Below, one piece after another: positions 42,869-51,550 of a DNA stretch of 64,000 nucleotides. The stretch spans positions 868,001-932,000 of the forward strand of contig NZ_CP175562.1 in the NCBI RefSeq assembly GCF_046097105.1, given 5' to 3'. Position numbers and translations under genes: made by a program. Below the pieces are notes generated by a model. The model ran no database searches. It was not told the DNA's origin and saw only the letters and a list, made by a program, of their open reading frames with translations. The stretch comes from Natroniella sp046097105 (GTDB lineage Bacteria; Bacillota; Halanaerobiia; Halobacteroidales; Halobacteroidaceae). Positions within the stretch are counted from its first letter, which is position 1. Each line of letters begins with the position of its first letter.

Positions 42869-42916
42869 AATTTAAAAAGTGCTTAGGTATTTAAATACCT
42901 AAGCACTTTTTAAATT
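42869..42916. terminator. Perfect 48-bp palindromic bidirectional terminator
   Basis: Arms 42869-42892 and 42893-42916 are perfectly complementary over 24 nt (core AAAAAGTGCTTAGGTATTT), with A/T tracts at both ends. It separates convergent genes. Confidence 0.85.
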
Positions 42917-42920
42917 AAAC

Positions 42921-43487
42921 TTATATTTCAAAAAAATTTTCGATTTCAGCTTCGATCTCTAACCAATTACTGACTCGAATAACCTCCCCCTTATAATGGC
43001 GATTATGATGCATATCCATTAATAGTGCTTCAACACCAATTTCTTTAACAGCAAGAACATTAGCTAACATATCATCAATAAAGAGATTAATTCCTTTCTT
43101 TTGACAAGCTTCAGCCTTATTTTCATTATGGATTAATTCATCATAAGGGATTTGGTGTCTTTTTAACCACTTTGCTGTCAATTGATTATGAGTATCAGTT
43201 CTAGCTGTAACTAAAATGATTGTAAAATCTTTCTTTTTCAATCTATTTAGTACTTCTTTAGCATAAGGAGAAGAATCAGCACCTTCATATATTTTAGAGC
43301 TATTGGCCTCCATAAATTCTTCAATCTGCTCATCTGTTAATCCATAAGCATCTCCAAAATTATAAACGTCTTCTTTTCTTTCTGTTAAATCAAAATAATT
43401 GCAGATAGTTTGGTGCCAAATGTTATCTTCTCCTTTACCTTCTGCCGTTAAAACTCCATCAATGTCAACACCAATTATTTTTCTCAC
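42921..43487 (-). CDS. HAD-family 5'-nucleotidase-like protein (NT5C type)
   Basis: The 188-residue protein has HAD motifs in order: GVDIDGVLT (about 5-13, nucleophile aspartate in DxD), the ILVTARTD motif II (about 90-97), and the FIDDMLANV motif IV. This arrangement matches 5'(3')-deoxyribonucleotidase-like proteins such as YqfW. The GTG start at 43487 is 8 nt after GAGG; the longer form at 43496 would begin inside that site. It is followed downstream by the bidirectional palindrome and preceded by the DUF1385 gene, 30 nt away. Confidence 0.85.
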   Translation of the reverse strand: MRKIIGVDIDGVLTAEGKGEDNIWHQTICNYFDLTERKEDVYNFGDAYGLTDEQIEEFMEANSSKIYEGADSSPYAKEVLNRLKKKDFTIILVTARTDTHNQLTAKWLKRHQIPYDELIHNENKAEACQKKGINLFIDDMLANVLAVKEIGVEALLMDMHHNRHYKGEVIRVSNWLEIEAEIENFFEI

Positions 43488-43517
43488 AACTACCACCTCA
43501 TTAAATTAAAATTATAA

Positions 43518-44291
43518 TTAAGCAACAGGTCTTCTTTGTTGCTTATTTTCTTCTTTAAGTAGAACTTCTAATGCTTTTTGAGCAGCTTTTAGATGTTTTG
43601 AATCAGGTTCAATAGTAGTAAACTTTTGAAATAAATACGGGACAAATAGAATAACTCGGGGTGCAATTAGGATAATTTCATAGGCAATACCAATTGCAAC
43701 TAAACTCATTAGATAAACATTAAAGCTGATCCCAAAGAGATCAAAAAGAGTAATAATGATCATATAAAAGACAACTAAATTTGTTCCGCACCTACGGGCC
43801 AACCGAGAGTAGTCAGTCAGTTTACCCTGGGAATCTGATTGGTAATAATTAACTGCCTTATGTTCAGCCCCATGAAATTTAAAAATTTCCTTTAATAAAG
43901 TTGTTCTTAATATTAATAATATTCCTCCGATTAAAAAAAGATAAGTTAACCAATTAAATTTTGCTAAAAAATTGAAAACTCTAGCAGTTTGAGTAGGGAA
44001 AAATCTATATTGGATCTGAAGTCCAATCTCCAAAAAGATGAGTACCAATAAAGGCCAAAACCTTTTAGGATTACCTCCTGCTTCCTTAAAAAAAGCAATT
44101 AAAGAAAAGATAATACTGATAATTCCTCTAATAAAAGGTACCTTCTTAAAGAATAAAAAGAGTTTATTGTTACTTATGTTATTTTTACGGATTGTGTATT
44201 TTAATTTATCATCTTCATAATAAGCTTTAACAGAATAGGATTTTCCAAATAATCTAACACCATTTTTATAAGCCCTACCACCAATCTTCAT
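43518..44291 (-). CDS. DUF1385 family membrane protein (YqhQ-like)
   Basis: The 257-residue protein has an N-terminal soluble part, four or so membrane segments, and the DUF1385 signatures KFHGAEHKAVNYYQSD (about 138-153) and LARRCGTNLVVFYM (about 163-176). The family function is unknown. A GGGGGTG site precedes the ATG. It is the first gene of a two-gene minus-strand unit with the nucleotidase. Confidence 0.9.
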   Translation of the reverse strand: MKIGGRAYKNGVRLFGKSYSVKAYYEDDKLKYTIRKNNISNNKLFLFFKKVPFIRGIISIIFSLIAFFKEAGGNPKRFWPLLVLIFLEIGLQIQYRFFPTQTARVFNFLAKFNWLTYLFLIGGILLILRTTLLKEIFKFHGAEHKAVNYYQSDSQGKLTDYSRLARRCGTNLVVFYMIIITLFDLFGISFNVYLMSLVAIGIAYEIILIAPRVILFVPYLFQKFTTIEPDSKHLKAAQKALEVLLKEENKQQRRPVA

Positions 44292-44578
44292 GATAAAACA
44301 CCCCCAACTATCTAATAGTTTATGTTCTTTTTAGTTAGATGTCAACAGATGCTTTTAATTTTTCTTATAAATTGGTATAATAAAGATGCTATGCCAATTT
44401 AATTTAGATTGAATTCAAGATTAGGCCAACTAAAAAAGCAGAGCTATAAGTTAAAAAGATAGATTACATAACTAGTGAGTAGATTAGAGATAATAAAAAA
44501 GTAAGGTGTAGTATTTTAATGGCTTAATGGATTCAACTATTAAATATTTAATAGCAAATGAAATTTAGGAGGTATAAG

Positions 44579-44881
44579 ATGGCTATTGTAGAAGTAACTG
44601 TAGTACCAATAGGTACAGAAGAACCTAGTCTGAGTAAGTATGTAGCTGGCTGTCAAGAAATTTTGGAGCAAGAAGATATTAGATATGAACTTACACCAAT
44701 GGGGACAATTATCGAAGGAGAATTAGATGATATATTTAATGTAATTAAGAAGATACATAACCATCCTTTTGAAGAAGGAGCATTAAGGGTAACGACTGCG
44801 ATCAAAATTGATGAGCGACGTGATAAAGAAGCCAGTATGAAGCAGAAATTAGATTCAGTACAAGATAGATTAGAGTCTTAA
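44579..44881 (+). CDS. MTH1187 family thiamine-binding protein
   Basis: The 100-residue protein has the ferredoxin-like fold pattern of the MTH1187/YkoF family: VEVTVVPIGTEEPSLSKYVA at the start and YELTPMGTIIEGELDDIFNV in the middle, the latter characteristic. Members bind thiamine or HMP. The ATG at 44579 follows AGGAGGT. It is 31 nt upstream of the cysteine desulfurase gene, and with thiI completes a three-gene unit. Confidence 0.88.
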   Translation: MAIVEVTVVPIGTEEPSLSKYVAGCQEILEQEDIRYELTPMGTIIEGELDDIFNVIKKIHNHPFEEGALRVTTAIKIDERRDKEASMKQKLDSVQDRLES

Positions 44882-44912
44882 CTAAGAAATAATTATTATG
44901 GAGGATTTGATT

Positions 44913-46064
44913 ATGGAAGAGATATATTTAGATAATGCTGCAACAACTAAACCATATCCTGAAGTTGTAACTAAGATGAAACATACATTAACTAAAGCAT
45001 ATGGTAACCCTTCTTCATTACATGGTAAAGGGTTAAAAGCTGAAAAGTTAATCAAAGTAGCCCGCAAAGAGGTTGCTGATCAATTAAAGGTTAAAACTGA
45101 TGAGATTTATTTTACTTCTGGTGGAACAGAAGCTAACAATTTAGCAATTAAAGGTGCTGTCAGTGCTTTGCACAGATATGGCAATAGGATTATTACCAGT
45201 TCTATTGAACACCCTTCAGTCTTAAACCTCTTTAAAAGATTAGAAGATCAAGGTTATGATGTTAAATACCTTAATGTAGATCAAGCTGGCATAATTGATC
45301 TAGAGCAATTAGAAAAGTACTTAACTGATGAAACTATTCTAGTCAGTATTATGGGGGTTAATAATGAACTAGGTTCTATTCAACCAGTAGCTAAAATAGG
45401 AAGATTAATAGCTGATTATGATAATCTCTATTTTCATGTTGATGGGGTTCAAGCATTTACTAAACTAGATATTTTCCCGGCTAAATTAGGGATAGATCTC
45501 TATTCAATCAGTGCTCATAAGATTCACGGGCCAAAGGGAGTAGGAGCGTTATATATTAAAGATGGTACTAGAATTGATAATTTAATCTCAGGTAGTAAGC
45601 AAGAATCAGGAATCAGACCTGGTACAGAGAATGTATCAGGCATAGTAGGCTTTGGAGCAGCAATAAAAGAGGTTAAGCGAGAAGATTCCACAGCTAAAAT
45701 GTCCCGAATTAAAAAATTATTAGTTAATAGGATACTAAATGAAGTTGAAGGTAGTACTTTAAATGGGCCAACAATTGAACAAGGGGTCTCCCATATAGTT
45801 AATATCTCATTTGCTGGAATTAAAGGAGAGATACTGGTCCATAGTTTAGAAAAAGATAATATTTATGTTTCTACCGGGGCTGCTTGTTCATCTCGCTTAG
45901 CAACACCTAGTTATGTATTAGAAGCGATTGGAGTTAAAAATGACTTAATTGAAGGGGCAATTAGATTCAGTCTATCCTCTCAAACAACAAAGCAAGAGAT
46001 CAATTACACAGTCAATAGATTGAAAGAACATATTACTACTTTAAAAGAGATCATACAGAGGTGA
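44913..46064 (+). CDS. Cysteine desulfurase (NifS/IscS family)
   Basis: The 383-residue pyridoxal-phosphate enzyme transfers sulfur from cysteine to an acceptor. It has IYLDNAATTKP at the start, the PLP lysine in SAHKIHGPKG (Lys203), and the persulfide cysteine in STGAACSSR (Cys325) on the mobile loop. The start is ATG at 44913, 8 nt after GGAGG. It is 7 nt upstream of thiI, the same pairing as nifZ-thiI in Bacillus subtilis, so its likely acceptor is ThiI. Confidence 0.95.
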   Translation: MEEIYLDNAATTKPYPEVVTKMKHTLTKAYGNPSSLHGKGLKAEKLIKVARKEVADQLKVKTDEIYFTSGGTEANNLAIKGAVSALHRYGNRIITSSIEHPSVLNLFKRLEDQGYDVKYLNVDQAGIIDLEQLEKYLTDETILVSIMGVNNELGSIQPVAKIGRLIADYDNLYFHVDGVQAFTKLDIFPAKLGIDLYSISAHKIHGPKGVGALYIKDGTRIDNLISGSKQESGIRPGTENVSGIVGFGAAIKEVKREDSTAKMSRIKKLLVNRILNEVEGSTLNGPTIEQGVSHIVNISFAGIKGEILVHSLEKDNIYVSTGAACSSRLATPSYVLEAIGVKNDLIEGAIRFSLSSQTTKQEINYTVNRLKEHITTLKEIIQR

Positions 46065-46071
46065 TAAAAAA

Positions 46072-47259
46072 ATGGAACAGTTATATTTAATTCGTTATGG
46101 TGAAATAGGAATCAAAGGAAAGAATAGACCACTTTTTGAAAATAAGTTGGTTAATAATATTCGAGAGCAGTTGAAGAGAGCTGAACCTAAGCAGTTAGAT
46201 GTTTATAAGACTTATGGTAGAATCTATGTTAGAACAGATCTTGAACAAGAAGAGGTAGTTGAAAGATTGCAGAAGGTATTTGGTATTGTAGGGATCTGTC
46301 CTACTAAACGGGTGCCTTTAGATATGGAAAAGATTAAGGCTACTTGTTTAGAACTGGTCAATGAACAGTTGGATACTAAGGGAGGCAAAACTTCCTTTAA
46401 GATAATTGCTAGGCGTTCTAACAAGGGGTTTGAATTAGATAGTATGGAGTTAAATAGAGAATTAGGAGCTCATGTCTTAATTAATACTGAAGATGGTCGC
46501 TTAGAAGTTGATGTTCATCAACCTGAAATTCCAGTCAATGTTGAAATTAGATCAAAGTATGCTTATATCTATACTCAAGATCTTAAAGGAGTTGGAGGAC
46601 TACCATTAGGTGTAACAGGTAAAGCAGGTTTATTATTATCAGGTGGAATTGATAGTCCAGTAGCAGGCTGGATGACTATGAAACGGGGCGTAAAAATTGT
46701 ACCTATTTATTTTCACAGCTTTCCTTTTACAAGTGATCGGGCCAAAGAAAAGGTGATTGATTTGGCTGAAGTGTTGGCCCATTATCAAGGCGAGATCGAT
46801 CTACATGTAGTTGATTTTACTGCTATTCAGACTGAGATGAATGATAAATGTCCTGCTGATCTAATTACAATTATTATGAGAAGAATAATGATGGATATAG
46901 CTGAAAGAATTACTATTAAACAAGAAGGCAAGGCCTTAATTACGGGCGAAAGCATGGGCCAAGTTGCCAGCCAGACCTTAGATTCGATGTATGTAACTAA
47001 TCTTGTTCCTGAGATGCCTGTCTTTAGGCCATTGATCGGTTTAGATAAGCTGGAGATAGAAGAAAAAGCTAAAATGATTGGAACTTATCAGACTTCAATC
47101 CAACCTTATGAAGATTGTTGTACTGTTTTTGTTCCTAAGACTCCAGAAACACATCCGACTAAAGAACAGGTTCTTGCTGGGGAAGAAGATCTAGAGATTG
47201 AAGATTTAATTCAACAAGCAGTGGAGGAGGTTGAGGTTATCTCTATTGTTGGAGAGTAA
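46072..47259 (+). CDS. thiI: tRNA 4-thiouridine sulfurtransferase ThiI
   Basis: The 395-residue enzyme adenylates and thiolates U8 of tRNA and can support thiamine thiazole synthesis. It has an N-terminal ferredoxin-like plus THUMP domain (about 1-165), the PP-loop LLSGGIDSPVAGW (about 185-197), and the cysteines in KCPADL and EDCCTVFVP. It lacks a rhodanese domain, as in Bacillus ThiI. AGAGGTGA precedes the ATG. It follows the cysteine desulfurase directly. Confidence 0.95.
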   Translation: MEQLYLIRYGEIGIKGKNRPLFENKLVNNIREQLKRAEPKQLDVYKTYGRIYVRTDLEQEEVVERLQKVFGIVGICPTKRVPLDMEKIKATCLELVNEQLDTKGGKTSFKIIARRSNKGFELDSMELNRELGAHVLINTEDGRLEVDVHQPEIPVNVEIRSKYAYIYTQDLKGVGGLPLGVTGKAGLLLSGGIDSPVAGWMTMKRGVKIVPIYFHSFPFTSDRAKEKVIDLAEVLAHYQGEIDLHVVDFTAIQTEMNDKCPADLITIIMRRIMMDIAERITIKQEGKALITGESMGQVASQTLDSMYVTNLVPEMPVFRPLIGLDKLEIEEKAKMIGTYQTSIQPYEDCCTVFVPKTPETHPTKEQVLAGEEDLEIEDLIQQAVEEVEVISIVGE

Positions 47260-47302
47260 TTATTGCTATTATAGAGATTAGAGTAAAGCTTTATTATAAA
47301 AT

Positions 47303-47425
47303 AGCTTAAGTCTAAGGCTGAGGAAATGGTTTTTATTACGAAGGGTTTTTATAAACCCGAAGGTGAGGTTGAGTCAACCATTGAAACCATAAGGTTTTAG
47401 GTCTTACTTAAACTTAGACTTAATA
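47303..47425 (+). ncRNA. Candidate structured RNA (three-way junction) upstream of an L,D-transpeptidase gene
   Basis: TTAAGTCTAAG (47306-47316) is perfectly complementary to CTTAGACTTAA (47413-47423). Inside, ATGGTTT (47326-47332) pairs with AAACCAT (47384-47390), enclosing two hairpins: GGGTTT-TTAT-AAACCC (47343-47358) and GGTTG-AGT-CAACC (47367-47379). The layout is a nested three-way junction followed by an intrinsic terminator, like a riboswitch or attenuator. I do not recognise it as a known riboswitch class. The outer arms also occur at 61461-61574, so it may be a repeat-borne structure instead. Confidence 0.4.
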
Positions 47426-47438
47426 TCAATAGTTATCT

Positions 47439-47480
47439 AAAGAGGAATCTTTATTATATAATAAAGATTCCTCTTTTTTT
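47439..47480 (+). terminator. Strong terminator after the structured element
   Basis: AAAGAGGAATCTTTATTA (47439-47456) pairs perfectly with TAATAAAGATTCCTCTTT (47459-47476), followed by T residues to 47480. Confidence 0.85.
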
Positions 47481-47483
47481 GAT

Positions 47484-47517
47484 TTTACTTAGCCTTAACC
47501 TTAGACTCAAACTGAAT
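47484..47517 (-). repeat. Inverted arm of the AAGTCTAAG repeat family
   Basis: Read on the minus strand, this block begins TTCAGTTTGAGTCTAAGG and continues TTAAGGCTAAGTAA. It matches the arm at 61541-61574 (TTCAGCTTAAGTCTAA, then AAGGCTAAGTAA) and is inverted relative to the arm at 47303. Confidence 0.65.
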
Positions 47518-47585
47518 TTTCGTATAATCTTAGCTGCCTAGACATATTTTTAGATAAGATTATTAATTTATGAAGGAGTTTATTG

Positions 47586-48521
47586 ATGTTAAAGAAGAGT
47601 TTGTCTGTCGTAATCATTATCATGTTTATCTTGATGATTACTAATTCTATTTATTTAGAAGCTATTGGCCCTGATTATAACTGTTTAGAGTCTCGGGAAT
47701 TATGGTTACGAGAACCGAAGATGGAAGGATATGATATTTTAGAGTTACAACGTGAATTGACAGCATTAGGTTTTTATAAAGGAAAATTGAGTTCACTCTA
47801 TGACCAGGAAACTTACCAAGCTGTTAGAAGGTTTCAGTTTGCTAATGGATTGCCGGCTACTGGAGTGGTTAGAGATCAGACGTGGGCACAGATAACCGAA
47901 GTGGCCAATCAAGTATTATTAGAAGCAACTGCTCAAAACCTAAAGGAACCGACTGGAGAGGTTTCTTTACTGATAGATGGTTATAGAAAAGAGATGATAG
48001 TCTACTCTGATGGAGAGATTCATCATAAGTTTCCGGTAGCAGTCGGAAAGTCTTCGACTAGATCTCCAATTGGTGAATGGGCAATCATTGCTAAAGATGC
48101 TGATTGGGGAGGGGGTTTTGGAGATAGATGGATGAGATTAAATGTTCCCTGGGGAATTTATGGAATTCATGGTACTAACAAGCCTCATTCGATCGGCACT
48201 GCCGCCAGTCATGGCTGTATTAGAATGTTTAATCGAGATGTTAAAATCCTCTATAATTGGGTTGAGGTAGGTACTCGAGTCAAAATTATCGGTAATAGAG
48301 ATCCGATTGAGATTACCCATGATTTAAGACCAGGCCAGACAGGTAGAGATGTCTTATTATTTCAAGAAAAATTAAGAGAACATGGTTTTGACCCTGGTTA
48401 TACTGATGGAAGGTTTGGTGAGGGAACTCAAGATGCAATGAAGGAATTTAAATATATCTATGGCTTAGAAGATAACCTGATTGCAGATGATAATACTTTT
48501 TATATTTTAGGGATTAAATAA
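47586..48521 (+). CDS. L,D-transpeptidase with two peptidoglycan-binding domains
   Basis: The 311-residue protein has an N-terminal signal or anchor (about 5-25), a PG_binding_1 domain (about 45-110; ELQRELTALGFYKGKL), a YkuD catalytic domain (about 125-245) with His195 in IHGTNKP and the active pair in SHGCIRM (Cys211), and a second PG_binding_1 domain (about 255-311). It is expected to cross-link peptidoglycan through 3-3 bonds, outside the cytoplasmic membrane. The ATG at 47586 is 7 nt after AAGGAG. It is followed after 20 nt by the solute-binding-like gene. Confidence 0.93.
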   Translation: MLKKSLSVVIIIMFILMITNSIYLEAIGPDYNCLESRELWLREPKMEGYDILELQRELTALGFYKGKLSSLYDQETYQAVRRFQFANGLPATGVVRDQTWAQITEVANQVLLEATAQNLKEPTGEVSLLIDGYRKEMIVYSDGEIHHKFPVAVGKSSTRSPIGEWAIIAKDADWGGGFGDRWMRLNVPWGIYGIHGTNKPHSIGTAASHGCIRMFNRDVKILYNWVEVGTRVKIIGNRDPIEITHDLRPGQTGRDVLLFQEKLREHGFDPGYTDGRFGEGTQDAMKEFKYIYGLEDNLIADDNTFYILGIK

Positions 48522-48541
48522 GAAAAGAGGGGTTTTTAAGG

Positions 48542-49942
48542 GTGTGGGAAAAACTAAAGTTTAAATTCAGTTGGGTAGTCATAATTGTAATTATAATCTT
48601 AATTACTTTTATTAGTGGTGCTGTCACCTTTTATGTTAAATTTAGGGCAGAGGAAAAATTCAGTATTGACCCCACTGTAAAGCTTGACCCTAACCAAGTA
48701 TACCAGATAACTTATTGGGATTATCCACTATTTTTTGGTTTGGAAGATGACTATCAAAAGTTTTTAGAAGGTGCAATTAAAGAGTTTAATAAGTATTATC
48801 CTAATATTGAGGTTAATTATAAACTTCTATCATTTACAGAAGGTGAAACTGAAGTAAAGAATGCTCTAGCTGAAGGTAGAGGACCTGACATTTATAATGA
48901 TATCTTTGGTACTAAATTTCTTTCTGAGAAGTTACAACTTCCTGTCAGTCCTTTTTTAAATTTAGAGGATGAAACAGGAGCCAAGGAATTAGATGAGTAT
49001 GATCCTTTAACTTTGAGAGCACTGTCAACTGAGGAAGAAATCTGGGGCTTACCTACTTGGTTAGCTCCACAAGTTTGGGTAGGAAATAAAGGGCTGTTGG
49101 CCCAAACTGATTTAGAAATAAATAAAGTAATAAAAAAAGGTTGGAGTTGGGAGGGTTTTGAAAAGGTAAGTCAAGAACTTAGTGGTAAAGATAAAGTGGT
49201 AATATTTAATCCGTATGCTTCAGAATTATTTTATCAGTTATTAATAGCAGCGGGCAAAGGAAGGTTAGTATCTTCTGAAGGAGAATTAATATTGACTGAA
49301 GAAGAACTTACTGAAGTTTTAAATTTTTTAGAGCGATTACGGGATAATGATAGCTTTCCTCAAGAAGATAGGAGAATGAATGAAAAATTATTACAATATT
49401 TTTGGGAAGAGCAAGCAGCAATAATTGCTCCGATTAATCTCTGGTTATTAAATAATCTTTACCACAGAGAGCTTAATGAAGAAGTTGAATTAACTCTACT
49501 ACCACCACCATCTAAATTTGAAAAAGGGGTAGTACCTATAAAATCAAGGGCTTTGCTTCTATTTCGTCAAGAGGAGTATCAAGGTGATAAGCATACTAAA
49601 GCCTCCTATAAACTTGCTCAATTTCTAGCTCAAAGAAAGACTCTCTTTTTAGCTGAAAGATTAAATGTAATACCAGCTTATTTACCATTACAAGAAGAGT
49701 GGTTCAGTAAGGTGGAACTAAAAGAAGAAATTAAAGTTCAACTTTTAGAATATTTAAATCGCGGTGTTTCTGAAGAGATAACTTCTTTTGCTAGGTTTAA
49801 CTTAGAAAGAAAAGCTAAGAAAAGAATTAAAGAGGGATATCATAGCTTTTGGTTTGAAGATGAACCGATTTCTGAGATTGTCACTAAAATGATGAGCGCT
49901 GTGGAACGAAATATAGCTAAAGATAAAAAGACAGAAAAATAA
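48542..49942 (+). CDS. Membrane-anchored extracellular solute-binding-like protein
   Basis: The 466-residue protein has one N-terminal membrane helix (about 10-32) and no lipobox cysteine. The rest resembles family 1 extracellular solute-binding proteins: ITYWDYPLFFGL near the start, EGRGPDIYNDIFG (the GPD motif), and a hinge-like IWGLPTWLAPQVWVGNKGLL stretch. No permease or ATPase genes are adjacent. GTG start 9 nt after AGAGGGG. It is co-transcribed with the L,D-transpeptidase, so a cell-wall-related sensing or binding role is possible, by inference. Confidence 0.75.
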   Translation: MWEKLKFKFSWVVIIVIIILITFISGAVTFYVKFRAEEKFSIDPTVKLDPNQVYQITYWDYPLFFGLEDDYQKFLEGAIKEFNKYYPNIEVNYKLLSFTEGETEVKNALAEGRGPDIYNDIFGTKFLSEKLQLPVSPFLNLEDETGAKELDEYDPLTLRALSTEEEIWGLPTWLAPQVWVGNKGLLAQTDLEINKVIKKGWSWEGFEKVSQELSGKDKVVIFNPYASELFYQLLIAAGKGRLVSSEGELILTEEELTEVLNFLERLRDNDSFPQEDRRMNEKLLQYFWEEQAAIIAPINLWLLNNLYHRELNEEVELTLLPPPSKFEKGVVPIKSRALLLFRQEEYQGDKHTKASYKLAQFLAQRKTLFLAERLNVIPAYLPLQEEWFSKVELKEEIKVQLLEYLNRGVSEEITSFARFNLERKAKKRIKEGYHSFWFEDEPISEIVTKMMSAVERNIAKDKKTEK

Positions 49943-49988
49943 AGAATTGACATAAGCAAATTGTTATGTTATCATTAAATAAATGTAT

Positions 49989-50148
49989 TATCTTATCAAG
50001 AGTGGTTGAGGGATCTGGCCCATTGAAGCCCAGCAACCCCCTATAATATAGGGTAGGTGCTAATTCCAGCAATACCTAATCGGTATCGGCAGATAAGAAG
50101 GATTTGTTTGATAGTAACCTCTTCTTATTAGAAGAGGCTTTTTTATTT
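49989..50148 (+). promoter_or_regulatory. SAM-I (S-box) riboswitch with terminator
   Basis: The aptamer (about 49989-50100) has P1 TCTTATC/GATAAGA, the conserved AGTGGTTGAGGGATCTGGCC and GAAGCCCAGCAACC blocks. The expression platform is a terminator CCTCTTCT-TATT-AGAAGAGG (50118-50137) followed by CTTTTTT. The P1 3' strand ATAAGAAG (50093-50100) is complementary to CTTCTTAT (50121-50128), giving the mutually exclusive antiterminator. High SAM is therefore expected to stop transcription of the sulfhydrylase gene. Confidence 0.97.
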
Positions 50149-50168
50149 TATAAAGGGGGAATTTAATA

Positions 50169-51365
50169 ATGAGTAGTAGAGAAGGTTATTCGTTTGATAC
50201 CATTGCTTTACATGGGGGATATGATCCAAAAGAAGATAGTAGTGGAGCAAGGGCTGTGCCGATTCATCAAACTACTTCCTATGTTTTTGATGATGCAGAT
50301 CATGCAGCAAGGTTGTTTGCTCTGGAGGAAGCCGGTAACATTTACACAAGAATTACTAATCCAACTAATTCTGTTTTAGAGCAAAGAGTAGCAGCTTTAG
50401 AAGGAGCAGAAGCGGGATTGGCGACCTCTTCAGGAATGGCTGCAATCAATTTAACAGCCCTTACTTTGGCAGAAGGAGGAGGAGAAATTTTATCTTCAAA
50501 ATATATTTATGGGGGTACATATAATTTATTTTCTACTACCTTGCCTAAATATGGAATAGAAACTAAGTTTGTTGATCCTCATGATCTAACTGCTTGGAAA
50601 GAGGGGATTACAGAGGAGACTAAATTTTTATACTTAGAGTCACCAGGAAACCCTACATTAGACATTGTTGATATTGAAGCAGTAGCTGAAATTGCCCATC
50701 AAAACGATTTGAAGCTGGTTGTCGACAATACATTTAATACACCATATTTATCCCAACCACTTAAGTTAGGCGCTGATGTAGTAGTTCACTCTGCTACTAA
50801 ATATATTGGCGGACATGGTAGTTCAATTGGAGGGGTTATTGTTGGTTCAGAGGAACTACTTTTTGAAATGAGAACAGAAGGTTATCGTGATACAGGGCCA
50901 GCCTTAAGTCCGATGAATGCCTGGTTGTTCATACAAGGATTAGAAACATTGTCATTGAGAATGGAGAGACACTCTAATAATGCATTCCAGGTTGCTCAAT
51001 GGTTAGAGAGCCACTCCCAAGTAGAATGGGTCAGATATCCTGGTTTGGAAAGTCATCCTCAGTATGAATTGGCCCAAAAACAACAAAAACATTTTGGAGG
51101 AATGGTTTGTTTTGGGATTAAAGGTGGTTTTAATGCTGGTAAGAAGTTAATTAATAGTGTTGAGTTATGTTCTTTATTAGCTAATATTGGTGATACTAGA
51201 ACATTAATCATTCATCCTGCCTCAACTACTCATGAGCAATTATCAGCACAAGAAAAAGAAGATGCTGGTATTAGCGATAACTTAATCAGATTATCAATTG
51301 GAATTGAGAATGTTGATGATATTATAGCTGATTTAAGACAAGCTTTCAATAAAACAGTAGAATAG
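50169..51365 (+). CDS. O-acetylhomoserine sulfhydrylase-like PLP enzyme
   Basis: The 398-residue Cys/Met-metabolism PLP enzyme has YTRITNPTNSVLEQRVAALE, the DNTFNTPYLSQP block and the PLP lysine in HSATKYIGGHG. The C-terminal IHPASTTHEQLS and IRLSIGIE motifs are typical of O-acetylhomoserine sulfhydrylases. It is about 30 residues shorter than the usual enzyme because the loop after the PLP lysine is compact, so a methionine gamma-lyase or cystathionine-type activity cannot be excluded. The SAM-I riboswitch upstream indicates a role in methionine synthesis. GGGGGAAT precedes the ATG. Confidence 0.88.
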   Translation: MSSREGYSFDTIALHGGYDPKEDSSGARAVPIHQTTSYVFDDADHAARLFALEEAGNIYTRITNPTNSVLEQRVAALEGAEAGLATSSGMAAINLTALTLAEGGGEILSSKYIYGGTYNLFSTTLPKYGIETKFVDPHDLTAWKEGITEETKFLYLESPGNPTLDIVDIEAVAEIAHQNDLKLVVDNTFNTPYLSQPLKLGADVVVHSATKYIGGHGSSIGGVIVGSEELLFEMRTEGYRDTGPALSPMNAWLFIQGLETLSLRMERHSNNAFQVAQWLESHSQVEWVRYPGLESHPQYELAQKQQKHFGGMVCFGIKGGFNAGKKLINSVELCSLLANIGDTRTLIIHPASTTHEQLSAQEKEDAGISDNLIRLSIGIENVDDIIADLRQAFNKTVE

Positions 51366-51404
51366 GAGGAGGCACTTGCAATTTTTTTCATGCAAGTTAT
51401 TGCA

Positions 51405-51454
51405 AAACAAGATTAAGTCTGCAAAATATAGCAGACTTAATCTTGTTTTTTTAT
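51405..51454 (+). terminator. Terminator of the sulfhydrylase gene
   Basis: AAACAAGATTAAGTCTGC (51405-51422) pairs perfectly with GCAGACTTAATCTTGTTT (51431-51448), then T residues. A smaller ACTTGCA/TGCAAGT hairpin with a T-rich loop lies just upstream. Confidence 0.9.
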
Positions 51455-51486
51455 TTAACTTTATCACTTTCAGTTTTATTTTGATT

Positions 51487-51514
51487 TATAATCCCTTATA
51501 TATCAAGGATTATA
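51487..51514. promoter_or_regulatory. Palindrome, candidate enhancer site for the sigma-54 activator
   Basis: TATAATCCCTTATATATCAA followed by GGATTATA is a near-perfect 28-bp inverted repeat (TATAATCC arms), centred about 60 nt upstream of the sigma-54 promoter. It is a plausible binding site for the BkdR-like activator at 59152. Confidence 0.5.
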
Positions 51515-51550
51515 TTATTTTTTGTGATAATTCTTATAATTCTGTAAGGT

